Part shown: piece after piece, positions 20,785 to 29,586 of the stretch
Layout of the letters: each line of letters begins with the position of its first letter
Numbering within the stretch: the first letter of the stretch is position 1
NCBI RefSeq assembly: GCF_027920805.1
Contig: NZ_JANWOI010000003.1
Location: 496,001 to 560,000 of the forward strand
Direction of reading: 5' to 3'
Source of the DNA: Govania unica
GTDB taxonomy: Bacteria; Pseudomonadota; Alphaproteobacteria; Sphingomonadales; Govanellaceae
DNA: 64,000 bases
The notes under the pieces: model-generated
The model's input: only the letters and a program-made list of their open reading frames with translations
Database searches by the model: none
Told to the model about the DNA's origin: nothing
Made by a program: the position numbers and the translations under genes

Positions 20785-21215
20785 GATGATCTCCTCCTGA
20801 TACCTGCCGGTGGCTGGGATTCAAGCAGCAGTTTGCCCGGCGCGACCGTGTAACTGCCTGTTCTTTCTACAGAGAGAAGTCTTTTGACGCCTGCGGTCTT
20901 TGCCGCAGCGACTGAGGAGTCTGTATTCGGGATCACGAACCGCAAGGCGCAAATGAGTGCGGATCCACCGCTACGAGCCTAGAGGAGCGTAATGCTGGCA
21001 CAGATGCCGGTCAAGACATGCAGCGCGATTTCGTAAAAGACAGAAGTCCAGTCGCCAGCCTTGATCCCGCGCGTCCAGTGACGCCGATGACGGTTTGATG
21101 GTCATGATGTCGGAGTTCTCGCATGGCCGGAATAAACATGTTGGAGATTTCAATGCGCTATAGGTTGTTTCAGCAATCGGGCGCGAAGAAATCTGCAAGC
21201 TGAACCGATGCCCGA
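20785..21215. other. Gap without recognisable gene
   Basis: About 430 bp between the amidohydrolase start and the GST stop. No ORF here has convincing similarity, and no REP element or strong hairpin was noticed. Presumably holds the amidohydrolase promoter. Confidence 0.4.
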
Positions 21216-21896
21216 TCACTCTTGCAGAAACCGGGCCGGGATAGCGTCCTTGAAGGGGAAAAATTCGAAATAGGGCCGCGCTTCTGACAGCGTTCGGGCG
21301 ACCGAAGGGCGCGCCAGAAGCCGCTCGAAATATGCCGCAAGATTTGGGTGATCCTGAGGAAAGGGGGCGAGGATCGAGGCATAGAAAAGCGCGGGTGCGG
21401 CCGCGCAATCGGCGATCGAAAACCTGTCCCCCGCCGCCCAGATACGTCCATCGAGCTGTGTCTCGATCATGTCATAGGCCATCCCGAGCGTCGCAAGGGC
21501 ACTATCCACTATGCTTTGGTCCCGCTTGTCCTCGGGCTTCAGCTTGTTGCCGACGAGCGCCTGCATGGGTTGCGACACATAAAGGTCAAACAACCGGTCC
21601 CACAGCCGGGCGTCGAGCTGCGCGCCGGGATGAGCGGGAAGCATCGGATCGCCCGTGCGGCCAAACGGGTCCAGATATTCGATCATGATCGAGGTCTCGG
21701 GCACCACCTGGTTTCGATCCTCGTCCTGAAGCAACGGGATTTTGGCGGTTGGCCAAAGTTTCATGAAAGCGGCTTTGGCCACGGGATCGCCGAGATTAAT
21801 CATCTGCCCTTCGAACGCCACGCCACGCTCATAAAGCGCGATCAATACTTTATGGCAGAAGGACGACAGCGGGTGATAATAGAGTTTAAGCGCCAA
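21216..21896 (-). CDS. Glutathione S-transferase family protein
   Basis: A 226-residue cytosolic GST. The thioredoxin-like domain has HPLSSFCHKVLIALYE (Ser/Cys glutathione site), the cis-Pro segment TAKIPLLQDED and ETSIMIEYLD that binds the gamma-glutamyl moiety. The helical domain has the capping-box FSIADCAAAPALFY. Translation appears to begin at TTG 21896 with AAGGA 8 nt upstream; no ATG fits the family N-terminus. Unlinked in sequence to the GST at 2.1 kb. Substrate unknown. Confidence 0.88.
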   Translation of the reverse strand: MALKLYYHPLSSFCHKVLIALYERGVAFEGQMINLGDPVAKAAFMKLWPTAKIPLLQDEDRNQVVPETSIMIEYLDPFGRTGDPMLPAHPGAQLDARLWDRLFDLYVSQPMQALVGNKLKPEDKRDQSIVDSALATLGMAYDMIETQLDGRIWAAGDRFSIADCAAAPALFYASILAPFPQDHPNLAAYFERLLARPSVARTLSEARPYFEFFPFKDAIPARFLQE

Positions 21897-22163
21897 GGGT
21901 CAGTTCCTTGTGGAGTGAGACGTAACTATATGGCCACAGAAGCTTAACTCAAATATCTGGTTTCGCGCGCAGCCCGATGGGTGCCGGATCTCCAACGCAG
22001 TTACTTGTACCGGCGGTCTTTTGGCCATAGTATAAACATCTGAATTGCAGGGATATCCGCAGTTTCGCAATCATCATGTGTAATGCTTAGGCTCCGCTCC
22101 CAAATCATATAAGGGCGCTCGTCAACCTGTCTGCTGGTCTGTTGGCTCAATAGGTACCAGAGG

Positions 22164-23780
22164 ATGATCACGGCGAAGAAAATTGGCGGTTGCGGGCTGA
22201 GTATCTTTGTGGTGCTTGCAGCTTTGGGAGGGGGCATGGGGGCGGCAGACGCCGCAAATGCGATCACCCTCCTGCCATCCGATATGACGCGCATCACGAC
22301 GGTCGATGATCGCTATCAATCTTATAATGTCGAAATGGCCGAAGTCATCGGAGGCACCTTCTGGAAGCCCTATAACCGGATCAAAACAGGAGCGGCAGAC
22401 GCGAAGCATATTTCGGACACAGCGCCACAGGGCATCGCCTTTCAACTTGAGGAGGACGATCTGTTTGAAGCGCGGCCACCCATTGATCTTGCCAACCCGC
22501 GCTTGCGCAAACTTGCGGTGGCTTTGGGGCCAGCCTATGTGCGGGTGAGTGGGACCTGGGCCAATTCCGTTTATTTTCAGGACACCAACAGTCCGAAAGC
22601 TCATCCCCCGCCCAAGGGTTTTACCGGGACTCTGACCCGGCGCGAGTGGGCGGGAGTGATCAATTTCGCCAAAGCGAGTGAGGCGAAAATCGTCACCTCC
22701 TTTACGATCAGTGCGGGCGTTCGCGACAAGGAGGGCGGCTGGACCCCGGTGGAGGCGGCGAAGCTTCTGGCTTATACGAAATCGCTCAGAGCCGAGATCG
22801 CAGCGGCGGAACTTTTCAACGAGCCAAACATCGCCATCATGGGCGGAGCGCCCCTCGGTTACGATGCGGAGACATTCGGGAAGGACATTGCCGCGTTCCG
22901 TGCCTTCGTGAAATCGGCAGCGCCCGGAATGCTGATCGCCGGGCCGGGATCGGTCGGAGAGGGCGGCGCGCTGATGACGCCGAAAATACCGGTTCTCAAA
23001 TCGTCCGATTTGCTTGGGGCCACTCCGGCCGGCGCTTTCGATGTGTTTTCCTATCATTTTTACGGCGCCGCTTCGGAACGCTGCGCCACCTCGGGAAGCG
23101 GCATGGCAGGCACCACGAAACAGGCCGCCCTGTCGGAGGCCTGGCTTGCGCAGACCGATCAGGCTTTTCGGTTTTATGAACCGCTCCGCAACAGATATGC
23201 GCGCGGCAAACCGATCTGGGTTACCGAGACGGCTGATGCGGCCTGCGGTGGCAATCCCTGGGCGGCGACGTTCCTCGACAGTTTTCGCTATCTCGATCAG
23301 CTTGGGCGCTTGGCCAGACTTGGGGTCAAGGTGGTGTTCCACAATACGCTCGTTTCAAGTGACTATGGTCTGATCGATCAGACCACGCTGACGCCGCGCC
23401 CGAATTATTGGGCGGCGCTCCTTTGGCACAGACTCATGGGCAAAACGGTTCTTGAGGCCGGGCCGACGCTGCCCAGTCTTCACCTTTACGCCCATTGTTT
23501 GCGGGGCACTGCCGGAGGTGTTGCGTTGCTCGCGATCAACACCAATCAGACGGCTGGCTTGTCCGTTGATCTGCGTCAGTCTTCGAAACGCTATGCGCTT
23601 ACGGCGCAACGATTGGATGATGCCGTGGTCCGGCTGAATGGGCATGATCTCAAAACAAAGGCGGCAGGCGATCTTCCGGCCATAAAGGGGGAGGCCATGG
23701 AGCCCGGTCCAATTGCTTTGGCGCCGGCCAGCATTACCTTTCTGGCCGTTTCAGACGCTAAAAATCGTGCCTGTCTCTGA
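22164..23780 (+). CDS. Secreted GH79-type glycoside hydrolase (heparanase / beta-glucuronidase-like)
   Basis: A 538-residue protein with a signal peptide (about 1-30, ending ADAANA). It shows a clan-A TIM barrel: VRVSGTWANSVYF on strand 2, AELFNEPN with acid/base Glu220, and WVTETADAACGG with nucleophile Glu355. The stretch FRYLDQLGRLARLGVKVV...YGLIDQ...PNYWAALLWHRLMG closely follows the corresponding human heparanase region, which places it in GH79 rather than GH39 or GH30. The C-terminal beta domain covers about residues 430-538. Likely cleaves glucuronic-acid-containing polysaccharides outside the cytoplasm; substrate inferred. No polysaccharide locus adjoins it. Confidence 0.82.
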   Translation: MITAKKIGGCGLSIFVVLAALGGGMGAADAANAITLLPSDMTRITTVDDRYQSYNVEMAEVIGGTFWKPYNRIKTGAADAKHISDTAPQGIAFQLEEDDLFEARPPIDLANPRLRKLAVALGPAYVRVSGTWANSVYFQDTNSPKAHPPPKGFTGTLTRREWAGVINFAKASEAKIVTSFTISAGVRDKEGGWTPVEAAKLLAYTKSLRAEIAAAELFNEPNIAIMGGAPLGYDAETFGKDIAAFRAFVKSAAPGMLIAGPGSVGEGGALMTPKIPVLKSSDLLGATPAGAFDVFSYHFYGAASERCATSGSGMAGTTKQAALSEAWLAQTDQAFRFYEPLRNRYARGKPIWVTETADAACGGNPWAATFLDSFRYLDQLGRLARLGVKVVFHNTLVSSDYGLIDQTTLTPRPNYWAALLWHRLMGKTVLEAGPTLPSLHLYAHCLRGTAGGVALLAINTNQTAGLSVDLRQSSKRYALTAQRLDDAVVRLNGHDLKTKAAGDLPAIKGEAMEPGPIALAPASITFLAVSDAKNRACL

Positions 23781-23823
23781 GGACGTCTGAGAACCGATTT
23801 GGAAAACATAAGGAGATACCCTG

Positions 23824-24396
23824 ATGAAGACGCATAAGGTTGGCTATCTGATCGGAAGTCTCGCCAAGGAATCGATCAATCGCAAGCTTGCTAAAGCGCT
23901 GGTCCGGCTCGCGCCGCCCGAACTGGAAATGGCGGAAATTTCTTTCAAGGATCTGCCGCTTTACAGTTATGATTATGACGCTGACTTTCCTCAGGTTGCG
24001 AAAGATTACAAGGCAGCCCTTGCGGCTGTCGAAGCCGTTCTTTTCGTAACGCCGGAATATAATCGCTCCATACCCGGCGGGCTCAAGAATGCCATCGACT
24101 GGGCGAGCCGGCCCTATGGTAAAAACTCATTCACACATAAACCCTCAGCGGTGATCGGCACCACGCCGGGCGCGATCGGCACGGCCATTGCGCAACAAAG
24201 TCTGCGCAGCGTGCTTGGTTTCTGTAATTCGCCGCAAATGAATGCGCCCGAAGCTTATATTCAATTCAAGCCCGGTCTTATTACCGATGACGGAGAGGTC
24301 ACCGTAGAGGCTACGAGGGACTTCTTGCAGAAATACATGTCAGAATTTCAGATATTTATCGCCCGCGTGCTGCAGGTTTTGCCGCCGGATGCCTGA
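23824..24396 (+). CDS. NADPH-dependent FMN reductase (ChrR/YieF-like flavodoxin fold)
   Basis: A 190-residue flavoprotein that reduces quinones, chromate or other acceptors with NAD(P)H. Family markers are the phosphate-binding GSLAKESINRKLAKAL, the flavin motif TPEYNRSIPGGLKNAIDW, and GAIGTAIAQQSLR. AAGGAG is 8 nt from the ATG. It follows the GH79 gene by 43 bp on the same strand, but a functional link is not obvious. Confidence 0.9.
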   Translation: MKTHKVGYLIGSLAKESINRKLAKALVRLAPPELEMAEISFKDLPLYSYDYDADFPQVAKDYKAALAAVEAVLFVTPEYNRSIPGGLKNAIDWASRPYGKNSFTHKPSAVIGTTPGAIGTAIAQQSLRSVLGFCNSPQMNAPEAYIQFKPGLITDDGEVTVEATRDFLQKYMSEFQIFIARVLQVLPPDA

Positions 24397-24833
24397 CGGT
24401 GTGTTTCTGCGGCCGATTCGATCCGGCGGGGCATCGTGGTGCGTCTGGTGTGTGTATGGTTTGGCGGGCACAAAGATCACGGAAAATGCCTTCAAGCCAA
24501 AGCTTAAGGGGAAGGGGATAGTCGGACGCGACCTTTAATTGACCGGGCCCGGCATCCAAAAGCACATGGGCGGCAAAAATGCGATATGATGATGGCCCGG
24601 CCGGGCGGTCGGTGGCGTGTTCGCATGTGTGAGGCCTATTATCCGGCCTGTGGGTTTGGTCGCGAAATCATCCCGTCCGCATTGCTATTTATGACGATGT
24701 GAGTGTCGTGGGCGGCCGTGGGTTTTTTGCCGGCCGAGGTGGCGGTTCGTTTGTTGATCGCAAGGGACATCGGGTCTCATCGTGGATGCGTGGCCATGAC
24801 CCTCTCTCATCCTGGAAACAATAGGAGACAAGC
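24397..24833. other. Gap without recognisable gene
   Basis: About 440 bp with G/T-rich composition (many TGTGTG/GGCGG runs) but no ORF of convincing family, no tRNA and no REP copy. ArsR-type regulators often precede AHSA1 genes, but none is seen here. Confidence 0.4.
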
Positions 24834-25361
24834 ATGCCTACATCGTCAGCAACAGCAAGCACGACCGCAGAGACCGCGTTTCATATTACGCGCACCATTG
24901 ATGCTCCGCGCGATCTGGTCTGGCAGACCTTTACCGAGCTTGACCATCTCTTGCGCTGGTGGGGACCAAAGGGCAGCGCGCTGATGAGCGATAGTTTCGA
25001 TCTTCGGCCGGGCGGGCGCTTTCATTATCGCATGCGCCTCCCGGACGGCACGATCATGTGGGGGCTTTTTTCCTATCACGAACTTCAAGAGCCGGACCGC
25101 ATCGCCTTTACCAGTTCCTTCGCCGATGAGGAGGGTAATGTTGTCCGTGCGCCCTTCAGCGATAAATGGCCGCTGACTGTCCTCAATGTCTGGACCTTCA
25201 GCGAGCAAGACGGGCACACTCGACTTGAAATGGTCGGGCGCCCTCACAAAGCCACTGCCGAGGAACAGGACCAGTTCCGGTCGATGCATGACAGCATGCG
25301 GCTTGGCTTTGGCGGCACGTTCGACCAATGGGATGCCTATTTGAAGGGCATGACAAATTGA
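24834..25361 (+). CDS. SRPBCC / AHSA1-family protein
   Basis: A 175-residue START-like hydrophobic-pocket protein. The N-terminal ITRTIDAPRDLVWQTFTE and WWGPKG are hallmarks of the AHSA1 (Aha1-C-terminal homology) branch, as is DLRPGGRFHYRM. Such proteins bind small hydrophobic ligands; an enzymatic role is not established. AGGAG lies 6 nt before ATG 24834. It opens a run of three small genes of similar type. Confidence 0.88.
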   Translation: MPTSSATASTTAETAFHITRTIDAPRDLVWQTFTELDHLLRWWGPKGSALMSDSFDLRPGGRFHYRMRLPDGTIMWGLFSYHELQEPDRIAFTSSFADEEGNVVRAPFSDKWPLTVLNVWTFSEQDGHTRLEMVGRPHKATAEEQDQFRSMHDSMRLGFGGTFDQWDAYLKGMTN

Positions 25362-25410
25362 CAGATGCGGCAGGTCCTGCTGCTTTCGCATAAACCGAGA
25401 GGAGATGACA

Positions 25411-25821
25411 ATGAACAGCATTCCCTATCTGTCTTTCAATGGCGACTGCAAGGATGCCATGACCTTTTATGCAGATGTGTTGGAGGGCAAGGTCGCGGCC
25501 ATGATCAGCCATCGCGGCACCCCGGCTGAAAGCCAAACGCCGCCCGAATGGCTCGATAAAATCATTCATGCGCGGATCGAATATGGCGACAGCGTCCTGA
25601 TGGCAGGCGATGTGCCGTCCGGCATGTATCGGCAGCCGCAGGGGTTTGGCCTCAATCTCATGGTCGACAGCGAAGCCGACGCAGATCGCATTTTCACCGC
25701 GCTCAAGGAAGGTGGGACGGTGACCATGCCTTTGGCGGAAACATTCTGGGCCAAGAAATTCGGCATGCTGACCGACCGCTATGGCATCCCCTGGATGGTT
25801 AATTTTGAAGGGGCCAGGTAG
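25411..25821 (+). CDS. VOC-family (PhnB/glyoxalase-like) protein
   Basis: A 136-residue vicinal-oxygen-chelate protein of the PhnB / 3-demethylubiquinone-methyltransferase-like group: YLSFNGDCKDAMTFYADVL at the start and FWAKKFGMLTDRYGIPWMVN at the end. ATG 25405 is in frame but abuts AGGAG; ATG 25411 has proper spacing. Located 49 bp after the AHSA1 gene, a pairing common in bacteria. Ligand unknown. Confidence 0.88.
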   Translation: MNSIPYLSFNGDCKDAMTFYADVLEGKVAAMISHRGTPAESQTPPEWLDKIIHARIEYGDSVLMAGDVPSGMYRQPQGFGLNLMVDSEADADRIFTALKEGGTVTMPLAETFWAKKFGMLTDRYGIPWMVNFEGAR

Positions 25822-25899
25822 TAGAGCCGGCGGCCCGATCAGGTGACGCCGTTCCCCCGTTGAAATCGGTTGCCAAGTCTCTGGGCAGAAAGAAACTTT

Positions 25900-26433
25900 A
25901 TGCTGAAACTGATCGCAATTGCTGCCGGCCTCGTCATCGTCGCCGTGCTTGGGTTCGCGGCGTCCCGTCCCGATGCTTTCCATGTGGAGCGCAGCCTGGC
26001 CATGAAGGCTCCGCCCGCAGAGGTGTTTATGCTCATTGATGATTTCCAGAACTGGAGCCAATGGTCACCCTATGAAAAGCTCGATCCGTCCATGAATCGC
26101 CAGTATTCCGGCGCCGCGCGCGGCAAGGGGGCGGTCTATCAATGGGAGGGCAACAGCAAGGTCGGGGAGGGGCGCATGGAGATCATGGAAGCGGACAAGC
26201 CATCGAAAGTCCTGATTCTGCTCGATCTCAGGAGGCCGTTGAAAAGCCGGAATATGTCCAAATTCGTCATCGAGCCGCAGGGCGACATGACGATGGTCAC
26301 CTGGTCCATGCAGGGGTCACAGCCCTTTATGGCGAAGGTTATGGGGCTTTTATTCGATATGGACGGAAGGATCGGCCAGGACTTTGAATCTGGTCTCGTC
26401 AATCTGAAGATTGTGGCGGAGCAGTCTTCATGA
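25900..26433 (+). CDS. SRPBCC-family protein with N-terminal membrane segment
   Basis: A 177-residue protein. Residues 4-21 (LIAIAAGLVIVAVLGFAA) form an N-terminal membrane anchor or signal. The remainder matches polyketide-cyclase-type SRPBCC domains: FHVERSLAMKAPPAEVFMLIDD, NWSQWSPYEKLDP and GMxKVMGLLF-like DMDGRIGQDFESGL. The frame opens at 25870, but ATG 25900 starts the hydrophobic segment. Probably faces the periplasm. Third of three adjacent small ligand-binding-type genes. Confidence 0.82.
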   Translation: MLKLIAIAAGLVIVAVLGFAASRPDAFHVERSLAMKAPPAEVFMLIDDFQNWSQWSPYEKLDPSMNRQYSGAARGKGAVYQWEGNSKVGEGRMEIMEADKPSKVLILLDLRRPLKSRNMSKFVIEPQGDMTMVTWSMQGSQPFMAKVMGLLFDMDGRIGQDFESGLVNLKIVAEQSS

Positions 26434-26507
26434 CAAAAGAATTATCAAATTGCGTATGATGCGCTACATCTTACCCCCGAGTGGGCACCACCCGAGGAGT
26501 TGTCGCC

Positions 26508-27326
26508 ATGTCGAAGCACACTGAAATCAGACGTATCACCGCCCCGGACATCGCCGCCCGCAAGGGGAAGGAGCCGGTGGTCTGCCTCACAGCCTATACG
26601 GCCCCGATGGCAACCCTTCTCGATCCGCATTGCGATCTGCTGCTGGTCGGCGACAGCCTTGGCAATGTGGTTTATGGCTTTGACACCACCTTGCCGGTCA
26701 CGCTCGATATGATGATCGCTCATGGGGCTGCGGTTGTGCGCGCTTCGGATCGTGCCTGTGTGATTGTCGATATGCCGTTTGGCTCGGTCGAGGAAGGCCC
26801 GGCGCAGGCGTTCCGCAATGCCGCCCGGGTCATGGCCGAGACCGGCGCGAGCGGCGTCAAGCTTGAGGGCGGGGTCCATATGGCCGAAACCATCGCCTAT
26901 CTCGTCCGGCACAGCATTCCGGTGATGGCCCATATCGGGCTTCGTCCTCAATCGGTGCATGTGATGGGCGGATTCAAGACCCAGGGCCGCGAGAAAAGCC
27001 AGTGGGAGGCGTTGGAGGCCGACGCCCGCGCGGTGGCCGAAGCCGGCGCATTTTCCGTGGTAGTTGAAGGCGTTGCCGAGCCGCTGGCGGTCAAGCTGAC
27101 CGAAGAAGTGCCCATCGTCACCATCGGCATAGGTGCCTCGGCCGCCTGCGACGGGCAGGTGCTGGTGGTCGACGATATGCTTGGGATGTTCCCGTCAAAT
27201 CCCAAATTCGTGCGCCGGTTTGCTGAAATCGGCAAGGAAATCGAGACAGCGGCGGCGACTTATGCGAAAGATGTCCGCACCCGCCAGTTTCCGGCCCCGG
27301 AACATACCTATACGATGAAAAAATAG
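26508..27326 (+). CDS. panB: 3-methyl-2-oxobutanoate hydroxymethyltransferase (PanB)
   Basis: Transfers a hydroxymethyl group from 5,10-methylene-THF to alpha-ketoisovalerate, giving ketopantoate for pantothenate and CoA. The 272-residue TIM-barrel enzyme has the Mg-binding [27 protein letters not shown] and catalytic Glu in VVVEGV. The frame extends to 26481, but GAGGAG lies 8 nt before ATG 26508. Right border of the accessory block; core genes resume here. Confidence 0.96.
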   Translation: MSKHTEIRRITAPDIAARKGKEPVVCLTAYTAPMATLLDPHCDLLLVGDSLGNVVYGFDTTLPVTLDMMIAHGAAVVRASDRACVIVDMPFGSVEEGPAQAFRNAARVMAETGASGVKLEGGVHMAETIAYLVRHSIPVMAHIGLRPQSVHVMGGFKTQGREKSQWEALEADARAVAEAGAFSVVVEGVAEPLAVKLTEEVPIVTIGIGASAACDGQVLVVDDMLGMFPSNPKFVRRFAEIGKEIETAAATYAKDVRTRQFPAPEHTYTMKK

Positions 27327-27454
27327 GTTGCCTGGACAGAAGTTGCAAAAATGACAGCGGGTGTTTGCCTTGCGACACTTGGCGCGTTATCTTGAGCGCC
27401 CGGAAGCGATCTGCCCGCAAGACGCTGCGATACCGTTAAAGGGAGAGGGCCCGC

Positions 27455-28138
27455 GTGGCTGATATTTTCGATGAAGTAAGCGAGGACATGCGTCACCATC
27501 AGCTCATGGGGCTGTGGAAGAAGTATGGTCCCGGTATGATTGCGGCCCTGGTGCTGCTCGTGGTTGCCATTGGCGCCTATCAGTTTTGGCAATATCGCGT
27601 CGAAGTCGGCTCGGCCAGGGACAGCGAAGCCTTTGGCAAAGCTGTCGCTCTGATCGAGGCCGGCAAGCAGGACGAAGCGCTGAAAAGCCTGACCGAGATT
27701 CAAAAAGACGGCAGCAAGGGCTACAGCTTCCTCGCCGGGATGCGCGAAGCGGACATTCTGTTCGCCCGTGGCGACCGGGACGGGGCGGTCAAGACCTATG
27801 AGCGTCTCGCGGCTGATGGCGGCGCAGATAAGTCCTTGCGCCAATATGCCAAATTGCAGGTCATCGCGCTTCAGATCGACAATCCCAAGGCGGGCGATCT
27901 CAAGGGGCAGCTTGAGGAACTGGCGGCCCCGGGCGCTGCCTGGGCTCCCATGGCGGAAGAATTCTTGGCCCTTCTCGAAATCCGCAGCGGTGAAGTCAAG
28001 GCCGCGCGGGAGCGTCTCGACCGTCTCGCAGCCAACGCGGATGTCGGACAATCCATGCGCAACCGGGCTAAGGAGCTGGCCGATACGTTACCGGCCCCAG
28101 CCCCGGCTCCCGCGCCTACCGCTTCCAAGCCGCAGTAA
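27455..28138 (+). CDS. YfgM-like tetratricopeptide membrane protein
   Basis: A 227-residue protein with a short cytoplasmic lead, one membrane helix at about 26-46 (PGMIAALVLLVVAIGAYQFW) and a periplasmic TPR-like helical domain, ending in a Pro/Ala-rich tail. YfgM proteins act with the SecYEG/PpiD periplasmic chaperone network. Position directly before bamB and der copies the E. coli yfgM-bamB-der order. Starts at GTG 27455 behind GGGAGAGGG. Confidence 0.85.
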   Translation: MADIFDEVSEDMRHHQLMGLWKKYGPGMIAALVLLVVAIGAYQFWQYRVEVGSARDSEAFGKAVALIEAGKQDEALKSLTEIQKDGSKGYSFLAGMREADILFARGDRDGAVKTYERLAADGGADKSLRQYAKLQVIALQIDNPKAGDLKGQLEELAAPGAAWAPMAEEFLALLEIRSGEVKAARERLDRLAANADVGQSMRNRAKELADTLPAPAPAPAPTASKPQ

Positions 28139-28159
28139 AAAGTCAGGAGACCCGCTGCC

Positions 28160-29497
28160 GTGCGTTCTTATCCCCGCGTATCTCTCACTCTGGTGACCCT
28201 TCTCGTCGGCGCAAGCGTTGCGCTGTCGGGCTGCGGCAGCACGTCGAAAAAAGATAAGGAACGTTTGCAAGGCGAGCGTATTCCGATCCTGAGCTATGAA
28301 GAGGCGCTTGAGCCCGATACGGCGCTGCAAGATGTGGAAGTCGCCCTGCCGGACCCGATCCAGAACAAGGATTGGCCGCAAGGCGGTGGTTATCCGAACC
28401 ATGCCATGCAGCACCTGGCTCTGGCCGACGCCCCGAAAAAGATCTGGAGCGTCAGCATCGGCAACGGCTCAAGCGATCGCAAGCAATTGACCGAAACGCC
28501 GGTGGTGGCTGACGGCACCCTGTTTGCCATCGACAGCAATGCCAAGGTCTCAGCCTTTGACGCCGCAACCGGCCAAAAGCGCTGGAGCTATGACATCAAG
28601 GTCCCCAAGCAGTCGAAAGGCATCTCGTTCGGCGGCGGCGTGGGCTATGACAAGGGCAAGCTTTACGCCTCGACCGGCTATGGCGTGGTGGTGGCGTTTG
28701 ACGCCACTTCTGGCAAGGAACTCTGGCGCGTCTCGCTTGGCATGCCGCTCCGTGGGGCTCCGGCCATTGCCGATGGCCGCGTCTTCGTCAACAGCTTCGA
28801 CAATCAGTTGTTCGCGTTGAACGCGGAAAACGGGGAAACCATCTGGGATCATCCGGGCATCGTCGAATCCGCCGGAATTCTTGGCGCAGCCACCCCTGCG
28901 GTTGGCAGTGGCGTGGTTATCGCCGGGTTCTCCTCGGGCGAACTCTTTGCGCTCGCCGTTGAAAATGGTCGTCCGGCCTGGTCGGACATGCTGACCCGCA
29001 CTGGTCGTCTGACCCCCTTGTCGACCCTGGCCGATATCGACGCGAGCCCGATCATCGATCGTGGCATCGTCTATGGCATCAGCCAGGCAGGCCGCATGGT
29101 GGCCATCGACCTTCGCACCGGTGAACGGGTGTGGGAACGCAACGTCGGCAGCGCCCATACGCCTGCCGTCGCGGGCGAATATATCTATGTGGTGACCAAC
29201 GACAATGAAATCGTCTGCCTCAGCCGTCAGAGCGGCGCAGTGCGCTGGGTCACTCCGTTGCAGAAATTCAAAAAACCCGAAGATCGTAAGGGCCGCGTTT
29301 TCTGGGGCGGACCGGTGTTGGCGGGCGATCGCCTGATCATCACCTCGTCCCATGGCTGGGCGCTGTCGGTATCGCCCTATAACGGCAAGATCCTGAGCGG
29401 CACCAAACTTGAAGACAAAACCTATCTTTCGCCCATCGTCGCCAATTCCACGCTTTATTTTCTGACCGACGACGGTGAAATTACGGCTTATCGCTAA
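28160..29497 (+). CDS. bamB: Outer-membrane assembly lipoprotein BamB
   Basis: Subunit of the BAM complex that inserts beta-barrel proteins (such as the LptD and autotransporter encoded in this window). The 445-residue precursor has a lipobox LSGC with Cys25, followed by an eight-bladed beta-propeller of PQQ-type repeats: AFDAATGQKRWSY, AFDATSGKELWRV, ALNAENGETIWDH, AIDLRTGERVWER. Starts at GTG 28160 with AGGAG 10 nt upstream, 21 bp after the YfgM-like gene. Confidence 0.95.
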   Translation: MRSYPRVSLTLVTLLVGASVALSGCGSTSKKDKERLQGERIPILSYEEALEPDTALQDVEVALPDPIQNKDWPQGGGYPNHAMQHLALADAPKKIWSVSIGNGSSDRKQLTETPVVADGTLFAIDSNAKVSAFDAATGQKRWSYDIKVPKQSKGISFGGGVGYDKGKLYASTGYGVVVAFDATSGKELWRVSLGMPLRGAPAIADGRVFVNSFDNQLFALNAENGETIWDHPGIVESAGILGAATPAVGSGVVIAGFSSGELFALAVENGRPAWSDMLTRTGRLTPLSTLADIDASPIIDRGIVYGISQAGRMVAIDLRTGERVWERNVGSAHTPAVAGEYIYVVTNDNEIVCLSRQSGAVRWVTPLQKFKKPEDRKGRVFWGGPVLAGDRLIITSSHGWALSVSPYNGKILSGTKLEDKTYLSPIVANSTLYFLTDDGEITAYR

Positions 29498-29511
29498 GCC
29501 TTTGCAATTCC

Positions 29512-29560
29512 GTCATTCTGAGCGTCAAGGAAGGGGTTCCCTTCGTTGACGCTCAATGAC
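29512..29560 (+). repeat. Palindromic element between bamB and der
   Basis: GTCATT-C-TGAGCGTCAA pairs with TTGACGCTCA-AATGAC-type right arm, and GAAGGG pairs with CCCTTC inside, a stem of about 22 bp with one bulge; CTTTT follows. It may act as a weak terminator or mRNA-stabilising hairpin between the two genes. Confidence 0.7.
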
Positions 29561-29586
29561 CTTTTAGACAAGACGTTAGACTGAAT

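Noticed and set aside
20971-21451. Minus-strand ORFs between the amidohydrolase and the GST
   Set aside because: They overlap the GST in other frames and show no family motif; no frameshifted gene could be reconstructed.
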